The position numbers and the translations under genes are program-made. A DNA stretch of 10,956 nucleotides from Propionibacteriaceae bacterium (GTDB taxonomy: Bacteria; Actinomycetota; Actinomycetes; Propionibacteriales; Propionibacteriaceae). Positions 1 through 5,862 of this stretch are shown here, in pieces (position 1 is the stretch's first letter; each line of letters starts with the position of its first letter). The notes beneath the pieces are model-generated. The model saw only the letters and a list, made by a program, of their open reading frames with translations, did not search any database and was not told the origin of the DNA. The DNA lies in contig JAITSW010000036.1 in assembly GCA_031287505.1 (NCBI GenBank), positions 1 to 10,956 of the forward strand. The letters run 5' to 3'.

Positions 1-917
1 GCCGAGCCGATATCGGTAAGCGGCGCCGACCCAAAACCGAAAGCCTCAGCCTGTTCGAGAAGCTTGTCGGCACCCAATTCGGCACCCAAACGGGCAAAGC
101 CGGGGTTGCAGGAAACGAGCAGCGCCCGAGCCAGGGTGATTTCCCGGCCACCGCAATTGGCCTTCATCACCTTGTTCTTCGAAACCCGGTATTCGGAGGC
201 GTCGATATGGGTGTTGGGGGTGAGGCCGTCCTCTAGCGCCGCAGCGGCCGTCACCAATTTGAAGGTAGAACCAGGCGGGTAGATTTCGCGCGTCGCGCGA
301 TTGGCCATCGGACGGGACGGATCGGCGGTGAGCTTGTCCCACGCCTGCTTCGAAGCATCCAGATCGTGCGTTGAGAGCAGATTTGGATCATAGCTGGGCG
401 ATGTCACCAGCGTGCGAATCGCACCCGTGGAGGTGTCTAGCGCAACCACAGCGCCCTTTCGTCCGCCCAAAGCCTTCCACGCCGCCTTCTGGGCCTTGGC
501 GACGAGCGTGGTTTCAACCGCCCCACCCTCAGGCTGCGAACCTGAGATTTGGTTTAGCAGTCTTTCAAAAGCCTGGGAGTCGTCGATGCCGGCCAACTCG
601 TTAGACCTGGTCTCTTCTAAGCCTGAACGTTTGTAATAGTAGGAGTAGAAACCGGTGACCGGAGCGTACAGCGGGCCGTCTTTATAGACGCGCAAATACT
701 TGAACCGGTCTTTCACCTTCTCAGATTGCACAACGGGAGTGTTGCCCACCATGATCGGGCCGCGCTGCTGCGCATATTGGGCGTCCAATACCCGGCGGTT
801 ATGCGGGTTGGCGTCCAGCGAATCGCTGTTGACGATGTAGCTCACCGAAGAATTGGCCAGCAAAGCGGCAAACATCAGCATTGCCACGACAGAGACATTC
901 CTAATCGGCCCGTTCAT
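1..917 (-). CDS. pbpA: Penicillin-binding protein A (class B transpeptidase), C-terminus beyond window
   Basis: Class B penicillin-binding protein: a membrane-anchored DD-transpeptidase that cross-links peptidoglycan together with the SEDS glycosyltransferase encoded just upstream (rodA). The visible 305 residues show an uncleaved N-terminal membrane anchor (about residues 5-28), a non-catalytic region with FKYLRVYKDGPLYAPVTGFYS, and the start of the transpeptidase domain with the acylation motif STFK (Ser217-Lys220, preceded by YPPG) and the second motif SCN (269-271). The KTG box and the C-terminus lie off the left edge. The ATG at 917 overlaps the rodA stop by 4 bp (ATGA), which implies translational coupling. 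The order rodA-pbpA and the SCNPGF motif match mycobacterial PbpA. I see no disruption in the visible part. Confidence 0.93.
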   Translation of the reverse strand, partial: MNGPIRNVSVVAMLMFAALLANSSVSYIVNSDSLDANPHNRRVLDAQYAQQRGPIMVGNTPVVQSEKVKDRFKYLRVYKDGPLYAPVTGFYSYYYKRSGLEETRSNELAGIDDSQAFERLLNQISGSQPEGGAVETTLVAKAQKAAWKALGGRKGAVVALDTSTGAIRTLVTSPSYDPNLLSTHDLDASKQAWDKLTADPSRPMANRATREIYPPGSTFKLVTAAAALEDGLTPNTHIDASEYRVSKNKVMKANCGGREITLARALLVSCNPGFARLGAELGADKLLEQAEAFGFGSAPLTDIGS

Positions 918-2290
918 GCGCCCTGCCTCTGCAGCACCATGGTGGTGTCGGACGTAAAATCTATGATCGGAGTCTCGCTGCGAAGCTGTTGCGGTCGCCG
1001 GGCGTGGTGCGTGATGATGAGCAGCAGCGCCATCATGGACCAGTTGGCCACTAGCGAAGAGCCGCCTTGCGACATAAAAGGCGTAGTCAGACCGGTAAGC
1101 GGAAGCAGCCTGGTGACGCCGCCCAGAATCGTGAAGACCTGGATTGCGAAAGTGAAGCTCAGACCGGCAGCCAGCAACTTGCCAAAAGGATCTTGTGAGC
1201 CCAGCGCGGCCCGCAAGCCCCGAGCCACGATAATCGCGTAAACCAACATCAGGGCTACCAGCCCGGCCAAACCCAGTTCTTCGGCCAAAGCCGCGGCGAT
1301 GAAGTCCGTCTTGGCAAGGGGGGTGAGATTCGGACGTCCCAAACCCCAGCCGGTGCCAATCGCGCCACCCCAGGCGATACCGAATTGGCCGGTGATGATC
1401 TGATAGTTCTGATCGTAGTCAGAGAAAGGATTCAGCCACGAGGAAACCCGCACCTGCACGTGTGAGAAGTTGAAATAAGCCGCAGTCGCACCGCCTGCGA
1501 AAAGCAGGGTGCCCAGGATTGGCCAGATCGGACGTTCGGTGGCGATATAAAGCATCACCACCACCATGGAGAAGAAGAGCAGCGAGGTGCCCAAGTCTTT
1601 TTGGAAAACCATGATGGCCATCGACGCCAGCCACATAATCGCAATCGGCCCTAGGTCGCGGGCTCTGGGCATTTCGATGCCCAGCAGTTTTGGGCCGGCG
1701 GACGCGAGCACCTCGCGTTTGTCTACCAAATAGGCTGCGAAAGCGATACACAGCACGATTTTCGCCACTTCAGCTGGCTGGAAGGTAAAGGTGCCTATGG
1801 CAATCCAGATTTTTGATCCGTGATTTTCCCGGCTGAGCCCCGGAACTAACGGGAGCATCAACAGGGTCAAGCCGAATAGGAAAAGCAGATAGGGGTAGCG
1901 GTGCAGCGCCTCGTAGTTGCGCAGGAAGATCACGACAAGGCAAAAGACCACTACGGCGCCGACCATCCAGCCCAGCTGCCGTTCGGCCGAATGGAGCCGT
2001 TCGCTCCCGCCTAAATCCAGACGGTGGATCACGGCCAATCCCAAGCCGTTGAGCAGCATTATCAAAGGCAGAATGACTGGGTCGGCATAGGGAATGCGGA
2101 TCCGGACGACAATATGCGCAGCCAATGCCAAACCGGTAAAGATGCCCAGCGCCCAAGGCCACTCGGCAGGTAGTTCAGCGTCGATATCCAGCCCCGTGAG
2201 CAGGTAGCCGGCCATCGCGGTGGCGATAGAGAAAAGCAGCAAGACCGCTTCCACTCCCCGCCGCTTGCGATAGACAGCCACATCGCTCAT
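914..2290 (-). CDS. rodA: RodA/FtsW family (SEDS) peptidoglycan glycosyltransferase
   Basis: Polytopic SEDS protein that polymerises lipid II into glycan strands and works with the class B PBP encoded downstream. The 458-residue product is strongly hydrophobic, with roughly 10-12 membrane segments. It carries family hallmarks: FQPAEVAKI (about 171), QKDLGTSLLF (about 230-239), the conserved loop FSDYDQNYQI, DFIAAALAEELG with the expected acidic residues (about 329), and the signature LPLTGLTTPFMSQGGSS (about 396-412). I chose the ATG at 2290, which overlaps the pstP stop (TGATG) and has AAGGA about 7 nt upstream. An in-frame ATG at 2296 sits directly on that Shine-Dalgarno sequence and is less likely. 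Length is normal for the actinobacterial pstP-rodA-pbpA type. FtsW proper is excluded by context rather than by sequence alone. Confidence 0.93.
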   Translation of the reverse strand: MSDVAVYRKRRGVEAVLLLFSIATAMAGYLLTGLDIDAELPAEWPWALGIFTGLALAAHIVVRIRIPYADPVILPLIMLLNGLGLAVIHRLDLGGSERLHSAERQLGWMVGAVVVFCLVVIFLRNYEALHRYPYLLFLFGLTLLMLPLVPGLSRENHGSKIWIAIGTFTFQPAEVAKIVLCIAFAAYLVDKREVLASAGPKLLGIEMPRARDLGPIAIMWLASMAIMVFQKDLGTSLLFFSMVVVMLYIATERPIWPILGTLLFAGGATAAYFNFSHVQVRVSSWLNPFSDYDQNYQIITGQFGIAWGGAIGTGWGLGRPNLTPLAKTDFIAAALAEELGLAGLVALMLVYAIIVARGLRAALGSQDPFGKLLAAGLSFTFAIQVFTILGGVTRLLPLTGLTTPFMSQGGSSLVANWSMMALLLIITHHARRPQQLRSETPIIDFTSDTTMVLQRQGA

Positions 2291-3726
2291 CAGCATTCCT
2301 TCGATTCCGGATCATAGGGCTCATTGACGGAAGGCGGGGTGATGGGTTTGCCGGTATCGTCTGGGAAGGGCAGGCTGGTGTCTGCCGGGTTCGGACTACC
2401 GGGCGTCGAAACTGAAGACACGGGGGATGAGCCGGCGCTTTGGCTCGAAGAGACACTCGGACCGGGCGTCATGCCGGGTGTCGCCGGCCTGGGGGGGGTC
2501 GCGGACTCTTGCCGTTTCATAATGCAATAACGGGCCTTTTGTTTGAGCTCGGTGAGCGTGGCCCGTCCGTCGATCACGGATTTCACCGCAATGGTGTCGC
2601 GCACCTTGCGCTGGTAGTACGGCGGCAGATCGGAGATCAGCGTGCTGTCTGGCTCGACGGCTTGCGAGAGGGGCAGATGTAGCACCGGGTCGTTGACGCC
2701 CTTGAAGATAGCGATAGTGTCGCCGTTGGCTCCCACAAAGTACTGCTGCTGCGTGTAGCCAAGCCATGCGGCACCGCCTCCGGCCACCAGAAGGACGGGG
2801 ATGAGGATGGAAAGCAGCACTTTCATCACGACGCGCGGACGGCGCTTGGCGGTGGGCGCGTAGCGCTGTTCTTCGTCGGTAAGAGTCAAGGACGCCTCTT
2901 GGGCAGCCACAATCGCCGGAATCTTGGAAGTAATGTCGGCCAGCGGTTCGTCCAAGTCAATCAAGGCGGCAGCTCCGAGAATAACCCGCTCTTGGGGCGG
3001 TGCCTGCGGATCATGCTCTTGAACGTCCGCAATCACAAAGGTGATGTTGTCTGAGCCGCCATGCTCGTGGGCCAAGTCGATGAGCTGATCGCGGACCTCT
3101 TCGAGATCACCCGCGATGAGTTCCGCGATGGCGTCGTCCACCACTAGGCCGGACAGTCCGTCAGAGCAAAAAAGAAGGCGGTCGCCAAGTTCAAGCTCCA
3201 CCAGGCTCAAATCTGGATTGTGCTGGGTTTCACCGTTGATGACGCGCAGGATTAGCGAGCGATGCGGATGGATAAGCGACTCTTCCTCGGTGAGACGACC
3301 CTCGTCCACCAGTGTCTGAACCCAAGAATGATCGTGGGTAATGCGGGTGAGTTGGCCGCCGCGGAATAGGTAGCCGCGAGAATCGCCGACATTGAGCACT
3401 CCAAGGCGTTCGCCGTCAAACAACGCACCGCAAACGGTGGAGCCCATGCCGTCAAGCTCGGGGTCGTCTAAAACCAAGGCCTCGATCTGCGCGTTTGCCT
3501 CTTCGACAGCTTCGCCCAGCTTGTCTAGCATCTCCGCGCCGACCGTAGAGCCGTCGATTTCGCGGAACGTGCGGATGACCACCGCAGAAGCCAAATCTCC
3601 AGCGGCAGCGCCGCCCATGCCATCCGCCACCAGCAGCATGCCAGGGGAAGCGTAGACAGAATCCTGATTGTTTTTGCGCACCAACCCGATTTCGGAGTGG
3701 GCGAGATAATTAATGGTAAAACTCAT
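2290..3726 (-). CDS. pstP: PP2C-family Ser/Thr protein phosphatase PstP, membrane-anchored
   Basis: Metal-dependent PP2C phosphatase that reverses phosphorylation by PknA/PknB-type kinases. The cytoplasmic catalytic domain (about 1-236) has the metal-binding motifs KNNQDS (18-23), VADGMGG (33-39), NVGDSRGYL (112-120), FCSDGLSGLV (186-195) and GGSDNITFV (223-231). A juxtamembrane linker follows, then one transmembrane helix (about 300-322) and an extracytoplasmic domain of about 150 residues ending in a Ser/Pro/Thr-rich tail. This is the architecture of M. tuberculosis PstP (478 residues here). The gene follows fhaB after 14 bp, has AGGTGG upstream of the ATG, and overlaps rodA by one base. 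Within the tail the codons ACC CCC CCC AGG make a run of eight C on the coding strand (2491-2498), a slippage-prone site in a region of low constraint. Confidence 0.95.
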   Translation of the reverse strand: MSFTINYLAHSEIGLVRKNNQDSVYASPGMLLVADGMGGAAAGDLASAVVIRTFREIDGSTVGAEMLDKLGEAVEEANAQIEALVLDDPELDGMGSTVCGALFDGERLGVLNVGDSRGYLFRGGQLTRITHDHSWVQTLVDEGRLTEEESLIHPHRSLILRVINGETQHNPDLSLVELELGDRLLFCSDGLSGLVVDDAIAELIAGDLEEVRDQLIDLAHEHGGSDNITFVIADVQEHDPQAPPQERVILGAAALIDLDEPLADITSKIPAIVAAQEASLTLTDEEQRYAPTAKRRPRVVMKVLLSILIPVLLVAGGGAAWLGYTQQQYFVGANGDTIAIFKGVNDPVLHLPLSQAVEPDSTLISDLPPYYQRKVRDTIAVKSVIDGRATLTELKQKARYCIMKRQESATPPRPATPGMTPGPSVSSSQSAGSSPVSSVSTPGSPNPADTSLPFPDDTGKPITPPSVNEPYDPESKEC

Positions 3727-3740
3727 CAGCGAAACACCAC

Positions 3741-4202
3741 CTACTTTTCCAGCACCATAACCGACTGGCCGATGCGAATGGAATCGCCGGGGCCAACCTG
3801 GGTCGGTACTGAAATGCGCTGATTGTTTACGAAGGTGCCGTTCGTGGAACCGAGATCTTCGACGACGTCGTAATTGTTGTTGCGCGCCAGCCGGGCGTGA
3901 TGGGTGGAAACATAGTCGTCTTCAAGGATCAACTGGCAATCGTCGGCCCGTCCGATAACTATGGGAGAACCCAGCGACAAGCTGGTGCCAGCCTGCGGGC
4001 CATGGGTGAGCTTCAACTTTTTCGCCAGCCGCTTGGCGTCTTTCATTTGCTTGCGCGATGCCGCCTCCGCCTTGGCGAGATCGTTGGTGGAGATTTTGCG
4101 GCCGAAAACGTCCGTGCGGATGGCTCCGGCGGTGAAAAGGACAGCCAGCCATAGCAAGGCTAAAAAGCCCAGCTTCAGACCGAGGGTGACCAAATCAGGC
4201 AT
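3741..4202 (-). CDS. fhaB: FHA-domain membrane protein FhaB (FipA)
   Basis: Short membrane-anchored phosphothreonine reader of the pknAB operon. An N-terminal transmembrane helix (about 9-28) is followed by a basic/alanine-rich linker (35-66) and a C-terminal FHA domain (about 72-153). All FHA contact motifs are present: IGR (83-85), STHHARL (99-105) and LGSTNGTFVN (117-126). Length (153) matches mycobacterial FhaB/FipA, which is linked to FtsZ/FtsQ and cell division under stress. The ATG lies inside the end of fhaA (8-bp overlap), so the two FHA genes are probably translationally coupled. pstP begins 14 bp after this stop. Confidence 0.93.
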   Translation of the reverse strand: MPDLVTLGLKLGFLALLWLAVLFTAGAIRTDVFGRKISTNDLAKAEAASRKQMKDAKRLAKKLKLTHGPQAGTSLSLGSPIVIGRADDCQLILEDDYVSTHHARLARNNNYDVVEDLGSTNGTFVNNQRISVPTQVGPGDSIRIGQSVMVLEK

Positions 4203-4899
4203 CAGCGCCTGCCACTATTTTGAGCTGGGTCTTGCCGATGTCTACGACGGAGCCGACGATCAAGGGAGCCCCCGGCGTTTTTTGCCCGTTTACTTTAAGG
4301 CCGTTCGTCGAACCCAGGTCGGTGATTTTGATGGCCAGGCCCATCCCGCTTGATTCAGCGTCGATGCGCGCATGCTCGCGGGAAATGCCCGGGTCGTTGA
4401 TGCGCAGATCAACTTCATTTCCGCGTCCGATAGTGAGGGAACCGGGGATGAGCGGATGCCGTACCCCGTTCACCTCCACAAAAACCGAATTCCTGCGCGG
4501 CGGGATGATTTGTTCGTCGGAGGCGACGCTGGCTTCAGAAGTGGCAACTACGCGCATCTTGCCGATAGGGAGTTTTTCGTCCTCTTCATAGTCAATTGAG
4601 ATAGTCCCGTTAAGGACGTAATCATGCTCGAGGGCATAGGCGGAAAGCTGGGCGGAAATCTCAGCGTTCATCGTCTTTGAATAGGGGATGAGCCGGGCAA
4701 AGTCGTGGGTAGAAAGCGAAACGTGAAAACCGTTGGGGGCAAGTTTGCGATCTTTATCGAGGACGGTAGCCTCTGAGTCCATCTCGCGCTGCAACCGGGC
4801 GGTAATCTCAACCGGCTGGACTTCACCCTTAAACGCTTTGGCGAAAACAGAGCTCACGGCACCCTCGAGCTTCTTCTCTATTGCATCAAATACGCCCAT
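4195..4899 (-). CDS. fhaA: FhaA: DUF3662 (FhaA_N) plus FHA domain
   Basis: Cytosolic FHA protein. In mycobacteria FhaA binds phosphorylated MviN and PBPA-related partners and restrains peptidoglycan precursor flipping. The 234-residue product has the FhaA_N/DUF3662 domain (about 1-125, beginning MGVFDAIEKKLEGAVSSVFA) and a C-terminal FHA domain with TIGRG (156-160), SREHARI (173-179) and LGSTNG (195-200). The long disordered, repeat-rich linker of M. tuberculosis FhaA (about 530 residues) is essentially absent here. I take the ATG at 4899 because an AGGAGG lies 4 nt upstream and the family N-terminus begins here. The frame stays open to 5025, but that extension matches nothing in the family. 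This is the first gene of the operon. I could not find a convincing promoter between 4900 and 5030. Confidence 0.92.
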   Translation of the reverse strand: MGVFDAIEKKLEGAVSSVFAKAFKGEVQPVEITARLQREMDSEATVLDKDRKLAPNGFHVSLSTHDFARLIPYSKTMNAEISAQLSAYALEHDYVLNGTISIDYEEDEKLPIGKMRVVATSEASVASDEQIIPPRRNSVFVEVNGVRHPLIPGSLTIGRGNEVDLRINDPGISREHARIDAESSGMGLAIKITDLGSTNGLKVNGQKTPGAPLIVGSVVDIGKTQLKIVAGADA

Positions 4900-5029
4900 G
4901 ACCCTCCTGCCGGTTAGGGTAAAAGTATTGCCCACTGTCCCCACAAGCCTACCGACCGGCACGCGCCAAGCGCATATTGCCTGTGCGAGCCTCACCTTCA
5001 GGTCGAGCTTAGATCCAAGAAACACTTCG

Positions 5030-5059
5030 TTGTTTGCCCGCTCATTGCTGTGATAGCCT
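5030..5059 (+). promoter_or_regulatory. Candidate promoter of tRNA-Leu
   Basis: TTGTTT at 5030-5035 and TAGCCT at 5054-5059 are separated by 18 bp and end 22 bp before the mature tRNA 5' end at 5082. The spacing suits a housekeeping sigma factor with a short 5' leader. Both boxes match the consensus only in part, so this is a plausible call from position rather than a proven one. Confidence 0.4.
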
Positions 5060-5081
5060 CTTGGTTGCTGTTTTCAGCAAA

Positions 5082-5164
5082 GCGCGAGTGGCGGAATGGC
5101 AGACGCGCACGGTTCAGGTCCGTGTGCCCGAAAGGGCGTGGAGGTTCAACTCCTCTTTCGCGCA
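5082..5164 (+). tRNA. leuT: tRNA-Leu (anticodon CAG)
   Basis: An 83-nt class II tRNA. The 7-bp acceptor stem GCGCGAG pairs with TTCGCGC (5157-5163), followed by discriminator A5164. A D-arm with AATGGCAGAC is present. The anticodon stem is CACGG/CCGTG with loop TTCAGGT, and the anticodon CAG at 5115-5117 reads CUG. A variable arm with GCCC/GGGC pairing and the T-arm GGAGG-TTCAACT-CCTCT complete the fold. CCA is not encoded (the next bases are CTA). Class II form plus the CAG anticodon identify leucine. A tRNA-Leu divergent from fhaA is the same context as leuT of M. tuberculosis. The 3' end is the apparent target of a former integrative element, because part of it is duplicated at 5585-5603. 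Confidence 0.96.
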
Positions 5165-5212
5165 CTAATGGGTATGGCTCAGGTCGAAAGCCTGAGCCAT
5201 ACCCATTAGTGC
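5162..5212 (+). terminator. Perfect 22-bp hairpin overlapping the tRNA-Leu 3' end
   Basis: Arms 5162-5183 and 5191-5212 are perfectly complementary over 22 bp around the 7-nt loop TCGAAAG. The left arm starts in the last acceptor bases of the tRNA. No T-tract follows; the next bases are the 16-bp target duplication of the inserted element. The likely role is a U-less terminator or processing hairpin for the tRNA transcript. A palindrome formed at an integration or recombination junction is an alternative. Confidence 0.6.
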
Positions 5213-5228
5213 ATGAAGATTGCCAGCG
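5213..5228. repeat. 16-bp target-site duplication, left copy
   Basis: ATGAAGATTGCCAGCG, repeated exactly at 5447-5462, immediately abuts the left end of the 218-bp element. The length is at or just beyond the range known for the IS481 family (about 4-15 bp), consistent with transposition of this copy as a discrete unit. Confidence 0.9.
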
Positions 5229-5446
5229 TGTCTGATTCGGGGACATAGTTGACACTTCACGTGAGCCAACGAACCTGCACTGACTAGGGCTTTTTCTTTA
5301 GCCATAAAACAGTCTGCCACTCGACCTAAGTCGCTTTGACTAGACAAATCACCCACTTAGTCGCGAACCAAACGACAAACCCCGAAGTCAGAGCCACGTA
5401 AACAATGACCCAAGACATAGCGTCAACTATGTCCCGAGACATCACA
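5229..5446 (+). mobile_element. 218-bp non-autonomous element with IS481-like ends (MITE), copy 1
   Basis: Discrete element starting TGTCTGATTCGGGGACATAG and ending CTATGTCCCGAGACATCACA. Its ends are imperfect inverted repeats that share the core GGGACATAGTTGAC. It is bounded by exact 16-bp direct repeats. A second copy lies inverted at 8285-8502 with only 3 mismatches in 218. A third related motif lies just inside the right end (5399-5420, GTAAACAATGACCCAAGACA followed by TA). The same sequence type terminates the IS481-like transposase remnant near 10890-10913, so the element is probably an internally deleted IS481 relative. It has no transposase; the short open frames inside it (for example MAKEKALVSAGSLAHV on the minus strand) are at most a leftover N-terminus. 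The boundary call is strong, while the family assignment rests on end similarity only. Confidence 0.85.
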
Positions 5447-5462
5447 ATGAAGATTGCCAGCG
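5447..5462. repeat. 16-bp target-site duplication, right copy
   Basis: Exact duplicate of 5213-5228 on the right side of the 218-bp element. It also begins a 63-codon open frame (ATG 5447 to TGA 5635) that has no Shine-Dalgarno sequence and is not called as a gene. Confidence 0.9.
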
Positions 5463-5591
5463 GAGTTGAACCTGCGAAGGCGCGAGCGTCGGAAGGAAGT
5501 CCGGTGGACTTCCGAGCAGTGAGCGGTCCGAAGCTGACCGGAGGGAAGCTGAGGACGGCGGATTTGCTGAAAGGAAATCCGCGGCAACTCC
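5462..5591. other. Hairpin-rich region enclosed by GGAGTTG/CAACTCC, possible structured RNA
   Basis: The outer arms GGAGTTG (5462-5468) and CAACTCC (5585-5591) are complementary and enclose several local helices. GGAAGTCC-GGT-GGACTTCC lies near 5492-5510, with an alternative TCGGAAG/CTTCCGA pairing around it. CGGTC/GACCG is near 5524-5541. GCGGATTT/AAATCCGC is near 5558-5583. The left arm is contained in GGAGTTGAACCT, which is the reverse complement of the tRNA-Leu T-arm, and the right arm is the start of a direct copy of the tRNA 3' end. It could be a folded non-coding RNA, a recombination site or a decayed tRNA-derived palindrome. No known RNA family was recognised. Confidence 0.35.
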
Positions 5592-5603
5592 TCTTTCGCA
5601 CAC
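5585..5603 (+). repeat. Duplicate of the tRNA-Leu 3' end (att-like)
   Basis: CAACTCCTCTTTCGC is identical to tRNA-Leu positions 5147-5161, and the match continues as ACAC against GCAC (18 of 19 bases). Integrases of the tyrosine type commonly recombine at tRNA 3' ends and leave such a direct repeat at the distal junction. Here it lies only about 440 bp away, and about 220 bp of that is the later 218-bp insertion, so the original element may have been deleted almost entirely or the repeat may mark a nested junction. Confidence 0.55.
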
Positions 5604-5783
5604 AAGCGATTGAGGCTCAAAACAAGCTTGCTTGATTTTGTGCCGATTGAAGCTTGTGACAGGGAGCGTAAGCGATCGAACACAGGTGAATGTGGTTTTA
5701 CTAGGGGAAACGTTGGAGTTCCTAGGAAACTGAGGAAAACGCTACCCTATCGCTACTCTGGCATGGAGGTTCTTAACCACAAA
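5604..5783. other. Intergenic region without a recognisable gene
   Basis: No supported coding sequence. It holds a small T-rich hairpin at 5618-5640 (stem CAAAA-CAAGC / GCTTG-A-TTTTG, loop TT), which could act as a weak plus-strand terminator. At 5735-5748 it holds GAAAACGCTACCCT, which recurs exactly at 8260-8273 inside the 5' part of the HTH pseudogene. Otherwise nothing stands out. Confidence 0.4.
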
Positions 5784-5821
5784 TAGCGCCTCACCTCTCA
5801 TGTTCGAGAAGTGAGGCGCTA
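5784..5821 (-). terminator. Stem-loop terminator downstream of the AlbA_2 regulator gene
   Basis: TAGCGCCTCAC (5784-5794) pairs perfectly with GTGAGGCGCTA (5811-5821). After one mismatch the stem continues with TCTC/GAGA around a 6-nt loop. Read on the minus strand it lies about 40 bp after the stop of the 5863-7200 gene and is followed by TTTGTGG, a weak T-tail. It is a plausible intrinsic terminator. Confidence 0.65.
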
Positions 5822-5862
5822 CTGATGTTTGGGCGGTTAGAGGCACTCGGTCGACGGGGTCG

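Noticed and set aside
4900..5025. N-terminal extension of the fhaA frame up to 5025
   Set aside because: The strong AGGAGG before ATG 4899 and the family N-terminus place the start there; the extension has no family similarity.
5162..5603. CRISPR array
   Set aside because: The repeats here are single duplications and hairpins without regular repeat-spacer periodicity.
5405..5635. 76- or 63-codon plus-strand frame ending NKLA
   Set aside because: No Shine-Dalgarno sequence, the longer version starts inside the mobile element, and the base pattern is dominated by hairpins and a tRNA-end copy.
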